Source: Clostridium magnum DSM 2767 (lineage in GTDB: Bacteria > Bacillota > Clostridia > Clostridiales > Clostridiaceae). Taken from it: a DNA stretch of 64,000 bases. Positions within the stretch are counted from its first letter, which is position 1; each line of letters opens with the position of its first letter. The position numbers and the translations under genes are program-made. Positions 36,054 to 45,492 of this stretch are shown one piece after another. The notes beneath the pieces are model-generated. The model did not search any database. It was not told where the DNA came from and was given only the letters and a program-made list of their open reading frames with translations. Location: positions 248,001 through 312,000 of the forward strand of contig NZ_LWAE01000005.1 of NCBI RefSeq assembly GCF_001623875.1. The letters are read 5' to 3'.

Positions 36054-36707
36054 AGCATATTCTTATATTCTTCACTAATTATTATAAAACATCTTGCAAA
36101 AAATGGCTTTATTGTGGCGATGGTAGAGCATTATGGAAACAACAGGAATAATAATGAATTGAAAAACACCGAAGAAAATCTTATCCTGCGACCAAAACAT
36201 ATCAGCCTAACAATTGACAAACTTCTTTCACATAGTTTTTTTGGCAAACATATTATAGATGAAAAGGTAGCTGTCATAGGGCATTCAATGGGTAGGTACG
36301 CGGCTCTCGCATTGGCAGGTGGTATTCCAAGAACAAGAGAAGGTAAAAAAATAGAAACTACACCTGACCAAAGAATTAAAGCAATAGTTTTACTTGCGCC
36401 TGGAGCAGGCTGGTTCATGAATGGTTTGGATAATGTAACAATCCCTATCCTTATGTTAACAGCGGAACATGACCCAATCACTCCTGCTTGGAATGCCGAA
36501 ACTGTATTAAAGAGCATTCCGGATGAATCACTGATTACTTTCAGGCAAATTGCAAATGCCGGTCATTTTTCTTTTCTTAGTCCCTTTCCGGAGTCAATGA
36601 GAAATCTGAAGTTCCTACCATCAACTGACCCGGAAGGATTTGAGAGAGAAAAATTCCACGTCCAATTACCAAAAGAGATACTTGCTTATCTTAATAAAAA
36701 ATTATAA
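36054..36707 (+). pseudogene. Alpha/beta hydrolase (dienelactone hydrolase-like), N-terminally truncated
   Basis: The frame opens at 36054 without a start signal and reads LAKNGFIVAMVEHYGNNRNN, then the nucleophile elbow AVIGHSMGRYAALALAGGIP (Ser present; the usual GHSMGG is GHSMGR), the Asp strand ILMLTAEHDPITP and the His in ANAGHFSFLSPFPE. The triad is intact but roughly 80-100 N-terminal residues, including the oxyanion strand, are missing. A terminator follows. Probably a dead gene, though an ATG at 36120 could give a short protein. Confidence 0.65.
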
Positions 36708-36721
36708 TTAAATATTACGGT

Positions 36722-36753
36722 AGTCTGTGTTGACGTGGCACAGACTTTTTTTA
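36722..36753 (+). terminator. Rho-independent terminator
   Basis: AGTCTGTG / CACAGACT stem, nine-base loop, seven Ts, after the hydrolase remnant. Confidence 0.9.
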
Positions 36754-36834
36754 ACCACTACTTTTTATAAAATAATAATTTTAGTAAAAGTAAGTATAAT
36801 ATAGGATTAAGTAGATAAAATTGAGGTGGAAAAT

Positions 36835-37812
36835 ATGAAAATCAAAGGTACTAAAATATCCATAATAGGAGCCGGATATGTAGGCTCTACTACAGCTTTT
36901 ACTCTAATGGAATCTGGTCTCGCTTCAGAAATAGTGATTGTAGATATTGATAAAAACAAGGCTGAAGGAGAAGCAATGGACTTATCACATGGTGTGTCTT
37001 TTGTAAGCCCTGTAGATATTAGAGCCGGTGATTATAAAGATACTACAGATTCAGCTATAATAATTATTACTGCTGGGGCTGCTCGAAAGCCAGGGGAGAC
37101 AAGGTTAGATATGATTAATAAAAATTATGTTATTTTTAAGTCTGTAATCCCTGAAATCGTAAAATACAATCCTAATTCAATACTTTTAGTTGTATCGAAT
37201 CCTGTAGATATACTATCTTACATAACTTATAAGCTTTCGGGCTTTCCACCAGAAAGAGTTATTGGCTCAGGCACTGTATTGGATACTTCAAGACTTAGAT
37301 ATATTCTTAGCAAAGATTTTGGTGTAGATGCAAGGAATATACACACTTATATCATGGGTGAGCACGGTGATTCTGAAATAGCTACTTGGAGTTTGACATC
37401 TGTGGCAGGCATGCAATTAAATGAATATTGTAATGTTGTGTGTATGAACTGTAATGATTCCTATAGAAAAAAGACTGTAGAAGATGTTAGAAATGCTGCT
37501 TATAAAGTTATTGATAGAAAAGGATCAACTTATTATGCTATTGCTCTTGCTATAAGAAAAATTGTAGAAGCAATTTTAAGAGATGAAAATTCTATTTTAA
37601 CAGTATCCAGTTTACTTAAAGGGGAGTATGGTATAAGTGATATTTATATGGGAATACCTTCTATAGTTGGCTCTGATGGAGTAAAAAAGGTGCTGGAAAT
37701 CTCTTTGAATCAAGAAGAAGCTTTTGCATTAAAAACGTCTGCAGAAACACTAAAATCAACATTAATCAATTCAAAAATTGATTTTACAAAAGGATATTCA
37801 CCAGAATCATAA
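36835..37812 (+). CDS. ldh: L-lactate dehydrogenase
   Basis: 325 residues from the ATG eight bases after GAGGTGG. NAD-binding [37 protein letters not shown], the active-site loop Arg in [27 protein letters not shown] with the substrate Arg, and catalytic His in [15 protein letters not shown]. It reduces pyruvate to L-lactate in the cytoplasm. Cys/Asn-rich 195-210 region is slightly unusual. Monocistronic. Confidence 0.93.
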   Translation: MKIKGTKISIIGAGYVGSTTAFTLMESGLASEIVIVDIDKNKAEGEAMDLSHGVSFVSPVDIRAGDYKDTTDSAIIIITAGAARKPGETRLDMINKNYVIFKSVIPEIVKYNPNSILLVVSNPVDILSYITYKLSGFPPERVIGSGTVLDTSRLRYILSKDFGVDARNIHTYIMGEHGDSEIATWSLTSVAGMQLNEYCNVVCMNCNDSYRKKTVEDVRNAAYKVIDRKGSTYYAIALAIRKIVEAILRDENSILTVSSLLKGEYGISDIYMGIPSIVGSDGVKKVLEISLNQEEAFALKTSAETLKSTLINSKIDFTKGYSPES

Positions 37813-37957
37813 TAACATTTTAGTCCTTTACTCATTCCTGATATCGCAGGCAAAAACATTGCTAACCCATTTGCTAGACACTTGGAATATAATTTGATAA
37901 AAGAAGGAATACTCCTTTTAACGCAGCGATTATTATGTTAAAAGGAGGGCGTGTAGG

Positions 37958-38407
37958 ATGATAATTAAAGGTGCTATTGCATCTCCGGTACCAGAGATTA
38001 GTGGATATCTAAAAGATAAAATTGAAATGGTGTTTACTTATGCATTAAGTGAACACGAGGCAAAAGTATTATATATTGGATTGGAAAAATTAAGTACACA
38101 GATAGAAGAAGAAAAAGTAGCAAACATGCCTGAAATCAGCTGTATATTTACTAAGGATGGAGAAATTAGTATGGCTATAGATTCAGAAGATCTATTAGCA
38201 GTAAATACTAATAGATTGTGTATATATGCTATAGAGAGATGGAGAGAAATCGGAGGAAGTGATATTCTTATATTAATGGTTTTTTTAGAAGAATTATGCC
38301 ACGTAATTTGGAATATAACAGATGAAATTAAAGTAAAATATAAAGTTTTTGATATCTTAAAAAGAATATGGCCAGATTTTAAAATTGAAGATATATATAA
38401 ACTATAG
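37958..38407 (+). CDS. Hypothetical protein, 149 residues
   Basis: Ribosome binding site AAAAGGAGGGCG precedes the ATG. The protein begins IIKGAIASPVPEISGYLKDK; the middle has alternating strands (EISCIFTKDGEISMAIDSED) and the C-terminal part contains ILILMVFLEELCHVIWNITD, where E-E-x-x-H recalls a metal site but is not a proven motif. No signal peptide. Not recognised. Confidence 0.6.
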   Translation: MIIKGAIASPVPEISGYLKDKIEMVFTYALSEHEAKVLYIGLEKLSTQIEEEKVANMPEISCIFTKDGEISMAIDSEDLLAVNTNRLCIYAIERWREIGGSDILILMVFLEELCHVIWNITDEIKVKYKVFDILKRIWPDFKIEDIYKL

Positions 38408-38531
38408 GAATAAAAAGGCAATAATCGTTGAAGATATAATAATGTGTAGAAATCTAGGGGAGAGGCAGTAACTATCTTGTATAAACACTATAATGAAAAT
38501 TACTGTAAAATATTATACCTTAAAAATCCTA
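38408..38531. other. Spacer before the tmRNA promoter
   Basis: AT-rich, no gene or hairpin recognised. Confidence 0.3.
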
Positions 38532-38560
38532 TTGATAGTATCTATGTTATGTTGTATTAT
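38532..38560 (+). promoter_or_regulatory. Candidate promoter for tmRNA
   Basis: TTGATA, exactly 17 bases, TATTAT, about 125 bases upstream of mature tmRNA. A second TATAAT at 38610 lacks a good -35. Confidence 0.4.
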
Positions 38561-38685
38561 AATAACTGTCAGAGAGATAAAAGTTCTCAAAAATGATAGT
38601 TTTTAATAGTATAATTTAACAAAGTAGAATGCGTTTATATATGTACAACATACACTCATCACCCAAGTGTTATGAGTTACAACAA

Positions 38686-39038
38686 GGGGGCGTATTGGCT
38701 TCGACGGGGGTAGGTTGTATCTGGGAAGCGAGTCGAGGGAACCTGTGGACCCGCGTTAAAAAACTATGGGATTAAAGATAAACGCAAACGATAATTTTGC
38801 ATTAGCAGCTTAGTCTGCTACGTTCTACCTTAGAGTACCGCGGCTTAGGATAGGGCGCCGATAGCGGTGAAACGAGCCTGTGTAAGCTTTGCCACAGGAA
38901 CGGGATTTATGAAGCTACTGAAACTAGAAGCGTGTCCTTGGGCGTCTGGTAGAGGGAATGTTAAAATAAGGACTGCACTCGGAGATGCTCAGGTATTACG
39001 ACTTTCGGACAGGGGTTCGACACCCCTCGCCTCCACCA
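38686..39038 (+). ncRNA. ssrA: tmRNA
   Basis: 353 nt from GGGGGCGTATTGGCTTCGAC to CTCCACCA. The tRNA-like ends pair (GGGGGCG with CGCCTCC) and the T arm GGACAGGGGTTCGACACCCC is present with encoded CCA. The tag frame starts at GCA (38784) and reads ANDNFALAA before TAG at 38811-38813, the tag also known from C. botulinum-type clostridia. tmRNA with SmpB rescues stalled ribosomes and marks products for degradation. Any open frame inside this interval is not a gene. Confidence 0.98.
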
Positions 39039-39051
39039 TACATAAACAATA

Positions 39052-39081
39052 GAAAGTCCTTCATTTCAAGGGCTTTTGCTG
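39052..39081 (+). terminator. Terminator after tmRNA
   Basis: AAAGTCCTT-CATTTC-AAGGGCTTTT hairpin with a TTGCTGTTTTTT tail. Confidence 0.65.
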
Positions 39082-39131
39082 TTTTTTGGCTGTAGTTTAT
39101 ATGGTGATTAGGCTAAATTATTTCATTAAAG

Positions 39132-39260
39132 GTAACTTACACCGCCTACAAACCAAATCAGCCAAATCGGTATTTTGGAAGGCCGGGAAAAATTCATGTT
39201 GTAGGATATGTCCACGTTACTAAAGGGACCGGTGCTGGTGTGCAGATTCGAATTTTATAG
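39132..39260 (+). pseudogene. Unidentified gene fragment downstream of tmRNA
   Basis: A 42-codon open stretch, VTYTAYKPNQPNRYFGRPGK followed by IHVVGYVHVTKGTGAGVQIR-IL, has strong protein-like composition but no start. It looks like the C-terminal end of a larger protein with beta strands. tmRNA 3' ends are frequent integration sites, so it could be left from an integrated element; I cannot name the family. Confidence 0.45.
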
Positions 39261-39662
39261 ATAGATTATCAATTCTCGAAACCTTCCTGTTATTATCCAT
39301 GTATGATGTAACCTTCTTTATAAAAATTCATAATTAGCCTATTCGTCTATCTGCTATATTTAATTCTTATTAAGTATTGTTAAATGTGATCCAAAAGCAT
39401 ACATTAATTCTATTTTCAGTATAATTATATTTTGTATCCAGCAACTTGTTTTTTATAGTTTCTGTAATTATGTTATACGAAAAAATATAAATTTACATGA
39501 ATATTTGTAAAGGATAAGTTTCTTTAGTGTGGCTTCGAATTCAATGGTATAATTATGTAAAGGCTATAAGATATTAAAGTATTGCACTACATTTGTAAAA
39601 TACTGTAGCTTATCTAAAATTGTTAGATTGAATAAAAAATTCATTCTTGGAGGAAGAGAAAA
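39261..39662. other. Intergenic region, nothing clear
   Basis: About 400 bases of AT-rich sequence with stops in all frames. It should hold the promoter of the lipoprotein gene; no element recognised. Confidence 0.35.
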
Positions 39663-40220
39663 ATGAAAAAAAGTATAGGAATTATAATTTTAGTTTTAGC
39701 GCTAAGTCTAGTTGGATGCCAAAGTAGTGTTGGAAAAAATGGAAATAACGAACCGTCAAAGACGGTAACAGATGATAATTCAAAATCTAAAGAGGAAGTT
39801 AATACTAATGCTCAAGAGAAAACCAATACAAAAACTGACCAGCCAAGTAATAAGCTGGATGAAGAAAGTAAGAAGAAAGAATATAGAACTAAATTAGATA
39901 ACATTGAATTAGGCTTTAAAGATTTTGACAGTACTGAAAAATCAACAAAAGATATGAGAGATCACGCAAATGAAAGATATAAACAATGGGATGCTGCTTT
40001 GAACGAAATCTATGGTGTATTAAAAGGGCAGCTATCAGCTAGTGACATGAAAAATTTACAAAATGAAGAAATTCAATGGATAAAGAAGAGAGATGCTAAG
40101 GCTAAAGAGGATTCAGCTGAAATGAAAGGAGGAACAATGGAACCTGTATTGTATACTGGCTCATTAGCCCAATCAACAAAAGAAAGATGCTATGAATTGG
40201 TGGATAAATATATGAAATAA
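39663..40220 (+). CDS. Lipoprotein with LprI-like (DUF1311) domain
   Basis: 185 residues, ribosome binding site GGAGGAAGAG. Lipobox LSLVGC at residues 15-20, then a disordered K/N/T/S-rich linker (about 21-75) and a helical LprI-like domain: STKDMRDHANERYKQWDAAL, NEIYGVLKGQLSASDMKNLQ and EEIQWIKKRDAKAKED. LprI-type domains inhibit lysozyme in some bacteria. Anchored to the outer face of the membrane. Confidence 0.85.
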   Translation: MKKSIGIIILVLALSLVGCQSSVGKNGNNEPSKTVTDDNSKSKEEVNTNAQEKTNTKTDQPSNKLDEESKKKEYRTKLDNIELGFKDFDSTEKSTKDMRDHANERYKQWDAALNEIYGVLKGQLSASDMKNLQNEEIQWIKKRDAKAKEDSAEMKGGTMEPVLYTGSLAQSTKERCYELVDKYMK

Positions 40221-40497
40221 TAAAGATACAATTGTGAAAAACCACTGATATCAAAATTTAATTGCTCAATATAATATTTATAACTAAAATGTATCAAAAT
40301 ATATGTTTAGCCTAATTATCTCGGAAAAAAAGTCCAAGTATATTGAAAAATGTCACATGAAGGCCAGAGAAAACGGTTTGCTTTACAAAGCACAATGGTA
40401 CTTCGGAAAATGTGTATAGCGAAATTTGGATGCCGGTAATAGAAAAAATAGTAATAAGTGTTATTATGTCTATGAATTTAATAGACAGGAGAAAGTA
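40221..40497. other. Intergenic region before the DUF2087 remnant
   Basis: AT-rich with a short protein-like stretch around 40350-40410 (KARENGLLYKAQWYFGKCV), too short to assign. No other feature. Confidence 0.3.
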
Positions 40498-41140
40498 ATG
40501 GATGAGTTTATTCGCAATGCAACTATAGAAGATTTTAAAAGAGGGTATGTATGGGATAGTAAAAAAGCAGAATTTATTTGTTTAATATGTGGAGAATACA
40601 TTGGTCAAAATGATGATAGTGTAAAAAAGACATTCTACAAACCATGGAACACCTATTCAAAGAATGCTTATGCTAGGTAAGAGATATACTGGATTGACTG
40701 AAATTCAAAAAGAGTTTTTAGAAATGGTATCAAATAAATAGAAGGACAAGGAAATTGCAATGAAGCTCTCCTGCGCGGAATCAACAGTAAGGAATATGAG
40801 ATTTGCATTAAGAGAAAGGGCAAGACAGGCAAGGGCATTTTTAGCGATTATGGAACTAGTTGAGGATAAGATGCCTAAAATAGCAAACCCTAAGCTTCGT
40901 GTTTTCCCTGTTAAAGAAGAGAAAAGAAAAGCAGTGTTACCAAGATTTGCTGATTTGTTTGGGCCTGATAAAGAATATACAGAAACTGAAGTAAAGAAAA
41001 TTATTGAAGCTATTTATGAAGATGATGCAACAATACGACGATACCTGGTAGACTACGGATATTTGAGTAGGACTAATGATGGAAGAAAATACTACAAGAA
41101 TTGTGAGGAACGTATTATGAGCAATATAAACATGATATAA
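40498..41140 (+). pseudogene. DUF2087 transcription-factor-like protein, broken
   Basis: Starts with GGAGAAAGTA and MDEFIRNATIEDFKRGYVWD, KKAEFICLICGEYIG, the zinc-ribbon-like start of this family, then stops at 40680. One frame over come RYTGLTEIQKEFLEMVSNK, an amber codon, and KDKEIAMKLSCAESTVRNMR, a LuxR-like helix-turn-helix. The DUF2087 block is near the end (YTETEVKKIIEAIYEDDATI, RRYLVDYGYLSR). One frameshift near 40640-40680, one nonsense codon and probable internal deletions make it inactive. The last 126 codons remain open from 40760. Confidence 0.75.
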
Positions 41141-41208
41141 AATTTTGTTTTGCAGTACTATAATAATGAGTGAGAATAAGCAGGTATGAAATGAAAAATG
41201 GAGGTGTT

Positions 41209-41733
41209 ATGAATAAACGAGCGAGAATTAAAACAGCCTTTTTATATGGTGTTTTCATTTGTTACATACTTTTGTTAATTAAAATATTGTTGTTATCAAG
41301 AATTTCGCATTCGGAGCTTAGGTCAATCAATCTCATTCCTTTTCATAGTATAATGAAATACATAGCTGGCGGCTCTGCCACTATAAAAAGATTCGCTTTT
41401 GGTAATGTGGTTGGCAATATAGTTATCTTTACTCCTCTTGGTACATATTTGTCATTATTCAAAAATGATAAAAGAGTAATAACCAATCTGTTGTTTATAT
41501 TTATAGTGAGTTTCTTCGTTGAAATTATTCAGGGGCTTTTAGGCATTGGAGCATCAGACATTGATGATATAATTTTAAATTGTTTGGGTGGATTGATTGG
41601 TATTTTAGGGTATAAGTTTTTATTGTTTATATTACGAGATGAGAAAAAAGTACATACTGCAATCATAATACTATCTGCTATCGGATTACCTCTTATATTA
41701 TTTTATTTATTAATGGTGAGAATGAGATTCTAA
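41209..41733 (+). CDS. VanZ-like membrane protein, copy 2
   Basis: 174 residues from the ATG after AATGGAGGTGTT. Almost the same protein as copy 1 at 35399; differences cluster around residues 45-60 (MKYIAGGSATIKRFAFGNV against TEYISGKTANLKKFAFSNL). All family core residues, including GIGASDIDDIILNCLGG, are kept. Long stretches of DNA are identical between the copies, for example the segments coding LLLSRISHSELRSINLIPF, pointing to a recent duplication or gene conversion. Confidence 0.88.
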   Translation: MNKRARIKTAFLYGVFICYILLLIKILLLSRISHSELRSINLIPFHSIMKYIAGGSATIKRFAFGNVVGNIVIFTPLGTYLSLFKNDKRVITNLLFIFIVSFFVEIIQGLLGIGASDIDDIILNCLGGLIGILGYKFLLFILRDEKKVHTAIIILSAIGLPLILFYLLMVRMRF

Positions 41734-41766
41734 ATATCTTTATTCCGTAAAAGTATAAACCAATAA

Positions 41767-41870
41767 AGTAGCAAGTGAGTCCAACATGTCCTCACTAGGA
41801 ACCTAGGGTGAAAAAATTTCCACTCAGGGTTTCTTGTGAGCGAGACTATGCGCGAGGCTGACTTGCTACT
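41767..41870. repeat. 104-bp palindromic structured element
   Basis: Outer arms AGTAGCAAGT and ACTTGCTACT are perfect inverted repeats. Inside, CTCACTAGGAACC and GGGTTTCTTGTGAG pair with wobble, followed by GGGTG / CACTC around an A/T loop. It is GC-richer than its surroundings and lies four bases from the stop of the ABC-F gene. There is no T-run, so it is not a standard terminator; a mobile element end or structured RNA is possible. Confidence 0.6.
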
Positions 41871-41874
41871 AAAT

Positions 41875-43614
41875 TTAGAGTAACTTAACCAGCTCATTTA
41901 ACTCTTGAGATAAAGCCTTTGCAAGCGTAAAATCAGTATTTTTTAAAGCCAATTCTATTTTTGTTTCAACTAATTTTTTCTTTTGTTCAATTTCTAAATA
42001 GTCTCTGTCAAAATGACTAGCATAAATCATCTTTCTAAATTTTCGTATACTCATTTTTCTAACTGTCTTATCTTCAATGATTAAAACAAAATCCATACAG
42101 TTTACTATAGTATAGAAATCATGAGAAATCATTAGAATTGCACCGTTATAGTTTTCTATGGCTTTTTCCAGTGCCATTTGTGAATAGGTGTCTAAATGAC
42201 TTGTGGGTTCATCAAGAAGTAACAGGTTTGCTTTACTAGCAGAAACTTTAGCCAATTGAAGCATGTTTTTTTCTCCACCAGATAAAGACCCTATCTTTTG
42301 ATTAATGGCTTCTTCTTCAAACCCATAGTTTGAAATATATGCTCTAATCTCCTCATAGTTTTTAAAACCAGAATCTAAAAACTCTTCAAGTATCGTATTG
42401 GATTCATTTAGTGTTTTGCCTTGAAGTTGAGATAAATAAGCCACTTCAACCTGTTCATTTATCTCAATAGAATCATGATTATTTTCAAAGATTTCTCGTA
42501 GTAAAGTCGTTTTCCCAGTACCATTTGAACCGATAAGGGCTACTTTATCAGTAGATTTAATCTCAAAGTTAACATTTTCTAGAACCATATCATCAAAGGC
42601 AACACTGTAATCATTAACCTTTAAAACAATGGTTTCTTCCAATTCATTATTTGTAAATAAACTGATATTGGGCTGTTTAATATTTACAAATGGTGCTTTA
42701 ATTCTACGCTTTTCTAATCTTTCTTGAATTTTAACTCTAGCATTTAGAGATTTCCCTTTAGCAGATTCAGAATTTTCAGTTGCGATAACTCTTAGTTTTT
42801 TTATTAACTTCTCGTTTCTCTTAAGTTCTTCATTATCAGCAATAGCTAGTTCTTGTAACTCAATTTTAGTTTGAAGTAATGAGAAGTTGTAATCTATATA
42901 GCTTCCATCAAACTCTTGGAGCTCCATATTTTCAAGGTGCAGAATTTTGTTAAAACAATGATTCAATAGATATCTGCTATGCGTAATAATTAACATTGTT
43001 CCTTTGTGTGAATTAATTAGATTTTTAAGAGAATTAAGGTTTTCAAAGTCTAAAAACACATCGGGCTCATCCATAATCATTAAGTCTGGACTATTTAGCA
43101 TTTCCTTAATTACTTGAATAAGCTTGAATTCCCCACCACTAAGTTCAGATATCATTAAATCTTTACACTTGATTAAGTTTGCAAGATTTAGGTTTTTATT
43201 AATGTTGTTTTCGAAATCATCTCCATTAATTGCATCAAATGCATCTAAAGCTTGTTGGTACTTTTCTAGTAAAGAATCAATATCGGTGGATGTTTCCATT
43301 TCAGCACAAATAGATGTTATATCATTTTGTAGTTTAATAAATTCTTCTCCTATATATTGGAAAACCGTAGTTTCTTTTGTTTTGTCTAGTTGTGAGAATT
43401 GACTTACATACCCAATTCTACAATTTGGGTCTATTTCTAACTTACCATCGAACATATATTTTTCTGGATCCATAATTATATCTATAAGTGTACTTTTTCC
43501 ACTGCCATTTGTTCCTATAAAGGCACAATGCTCTCCATCCTCTAATGTAAATGAAATGTTATTAAATAGGTCCTTTTGCGGAAATGAGTAGGACAAGTTA
43601 TCAACTTTTATCAT
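41875..43614 (-). CDS. ABC-F family ATPase (ribosomal protection type)
   Basis: About 579 residues from the ATG after AAAGAGAGGTAATAAT; an in-frame ATG at 43683 lies upstream of the leader hairpin and is less likely. Two ABC domains without membrane helices: Walker A GTNGSGKST and GSNGTGKTT, signatures SELSGGEF and GSLSGGEKN, Walker B MIMDEPD and LLLDEPTSHLD. The linker between them (about 215-315) is charged. ABC-F proteins bind the ribosomal E site and can dislodge antibiotics. The attenuator-like leader supports an antibiotic-resistance role of the Lsa/Vga/CplR kind. Confidence 0.87.
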   Translation of the reverse strand: MIKVDNLSYSFPQKDLFNNISFTLEDGEHCAFIGTNGSGKSTLIDIIMDPEKYMFDGKLEIDPNCRIGYVSQFSQLDKTKETTVFQYIGEEFIKLQNDITSICAEMETSTDIDSLLEKYQQALDAFDAINGDDFENNINKNLNLANLIKCKDLMISELSGGEFKLIQVIKEMLNSPDLMIMDEPDVFLDFENLNSLKNLINSHKGTMLIITHSRYLLNHCFNKILHLENMELQEFDGSYIDYNFSLLQTKIELQELAIADNEELKRNEKLIKKLRVIATENSESAKGKSLNARVKIQERLEKRRIKAPFVNIKQPNISLFTNNELEETIVLKVNDYSVAFDDMVLENVNFEIKSTDKVALIGSNGTGKTTLLREIFENNHDSIEINEQVEVAYLSQLQGKTLNESNTILEEFLDSGFKNYEEIRAYISNYGFEEEAINQKIGSLSGGEKNMLQLAKVSASKANLLLLDEPTSHLDTYSQMALEKAIENYNGAILMISHDFYTIVNCMDFVLIIEDKTVRKMSIRKFRKMIYASHFDRDYLEIEQKKKLVETKIELALKNTDFTLAKALSQELNELVKLL

Positions 43615-43636
43615 ATTATTACCTCTCTTTATCACT

Positions 43637-43668
43637 AAAAAAGAGCCTATAAAAATAAGCTCTTCAAT
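43637..43668 (-). promoter_or_regulatory. Leader terminator (attenuator) of the ABC-F gene
   Basis: On the minus strand GAAGAGCTTA-TTTTTA-TAGGCTCTTTTTTAG forms a Rho-independent terminator 25 bases before the ABC-F start. In ABC-F resistance genes such a hairpin is read through when ribosomes stall on a leader peptide; a short in-frame leader starts at 43683 (MIREHIEELIFIGSFL). Confidence 0.6.
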
Positions 43669-43796
43669 ATGTTCTCTTATCATTTGTAATTTTACACTTG
43701 ATTTTTATGCAGTAAAGATACTCTACTGAGTTTAACATTGATAGCATAACACTTTTTTCGACTAAGTTCAATCATTTCATATCATAAAAGTTAATT

Positions 43797-44718
43797 TATC
43801 AAAGTTAGTAAGCGTAGAAGAGCTAAATAAGATTAAAAGCATTCCTCATGTAGTAGCTTTAGAACCAGTACTTGAAACAGGAGTTGAAATAACAAATGGC
43901 TGGAGAAGTAAGGATGTGGGATTTACTGCACTTATAAAAGAGCCTCAAATGTATAAAGTTGAAGATAAAAATAATAAACCTATAAACCTTCCAGATGGTG
44001 GCATACTTATAGCAGAAAAACTTGCAAATACTCTGGGGTAGAGACAAATGATAGAGTTAATATAAAATTTTTTTATCCTGGAAAGGAGAAAAAGGAGGTA
44101 CCCGTTAAGGGGATAGTAGTTCAATACACTTCTATGGACAATTTAAATAGTTTACTTGGAGAAGGTATGGTTGCTAATTCTGCAGTGCTTAAGTTAGATA
44201 ATCGGAATTATGAAAATGAGGTTAAAAGCAAGCTGAGAGATATGGCAGCAGTGAATTCTGTGGAATCAAAGACAGATGCTCTTAATGCTCCTTTGAAAAA
44301 CATGGGGGCAACAAAGTCCTCCATAGGAGTAATGATTATAAAAGGCAAAATTACTAAAATAGCCCCTGAAGCAAAAAATATAACTTCATCATTGGGGGTA
44401 AATCAAAAGAGAGTCCCAGTAACTATTGAATTAAACGACACTGCAGGATTACTAAAGCCAGGTTATGATTTAGATATAAAGGTTATAACTGAAGTTAAAA
44501 AGAATACTTTAATAATTCCTGATACCTCTGTATTTGATTATAAAGGAAATTCCTGTGTATTTGTTGTTGATAACGGTAAAGCTGTTATTAAACAAATAAA
44601 GAAAGGTATAGAAAGTGAAAAATTAATTGAAGTTATAGGCGGGCTAAAATCCGGAGAGAAAGTACTGCTTAAACCAGATAATAATATAAAAGATGGAATG
44701 AAGATTAACTCTAAGTAA
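43797..44718 (+). pseudogene. Fused remnant: FtsX-type permease start joined to efflux adaptor (MFP) end
   Basis: Part 1 (43797-44290) encodes a MacB/FtsX-type periplasmic domain in three frames: VEELNKIKSIPHVV, LEPVLETGVEITNGWRSKDV, LPDGGILIAEKLANTLG, ETNDRVNIKFFYPGKEKKEV, with frameshifts near 43858 and 44038. Part 2, from about 44295, is the C-terminal half of a membrane fusion protein: GKITKIAPEAKNITSSLGVN, RVPVTIELNDTAGLLKPGYD and VVDNGKAVIKQIKKGIESEK. A large deletion must have joined the two genes of a tripartite-style ABC efflux operon. The fused 194-codon frame from 44134 could still be translated but lacks every functional core. TetR remnant follows. Confidence 0.75.
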
Positions 44719-44806
44719 AGTTAAGCCTAGAGCCCTATACATTACTTATAGAAAATTAGTAATTTAGCGGCTTTAGGCTTTAGAATAAAATTAGGAGAGA
44801 TTGCGA

Positions 44807-45436
44807 TTGATAGATAAATTTGAAAGTTTGCCACAGGAGAAAAAGAAAAGAATATTAGATGCTTGTATTGAGGAATTTGCATTAAATGGGTATGATAAAG
44901 CTTCTACAAATTCTATAGTAAAAAAAGCGGGTATTTCTAAGGGGCTATTATTTCATTACTTTGGAAGTAAGAAAACTCTTTTTCTATATGTATTTGATTA
45001 TTGTGCTAATTATCTGATAGAATAATATTATTTAGTAAAGAATTCAGAGCCAAAGGACATTTTTGAGAGAATTATGTGGGCTGGCATACTAAAAATAAAT
45101 CTGCTTCATGAGGAACCTCACATGTATAAGTTAGTTCTTTTAGCTGTTTCAAACTCACCGGAGTCAGTTAGGCAGGAACTTATGGAAAGATATAACACTA
45201 CCTATGTAAAGCACATGCCTCAATTTTTCGTAGATATAGATACGTCAAATTTTAGAAAGGATATTAATGCACAAAAAGCCATAGAGCTAATTATGATGTG
45301 TGTGGATGGAATTTCTAATAGATATATTCAAAAATATAGGAACATATCTGTAGATGAGGTTCTTAATAATGTAGAGAAGATTATGGAAGAGTATAAGGAA
45401 TATATGGATATCTTGAAATTTGGAATATATTCTTAA
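44807..45436 (+). pseudogene. TetR-family regulator with premature stop
   Basis: From TTG with AGGAGAG eight bases upstream. The DNA-binding helices are intact: QEKKKRILDACIEEFALNGY, DKASTNSIVKKAGISKGLLF, HYFGSKKTLFLYVF. A TAA at 45023-45025 interrupts an otherwise continuous frame that goes on with EPKDIFERIMWAGILKINLL and ends at 45436 (about 209 codons in all, normal for TetR). One base change would restore it. It presumably controlled the efflux operon now fused upstream. Confidence 0.8.
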
Positions 45437-45492
45437 GCAGACGAGAACTAATGTGAATTTAATTATATACTGTAAGAATGAGGAAGATGATA

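Noticed and set aside
38867-39052. A 61-codon open frame
   Set aside because: Lies inside and across the 3' end of tmRNA; its sequence is explained by the RNA.
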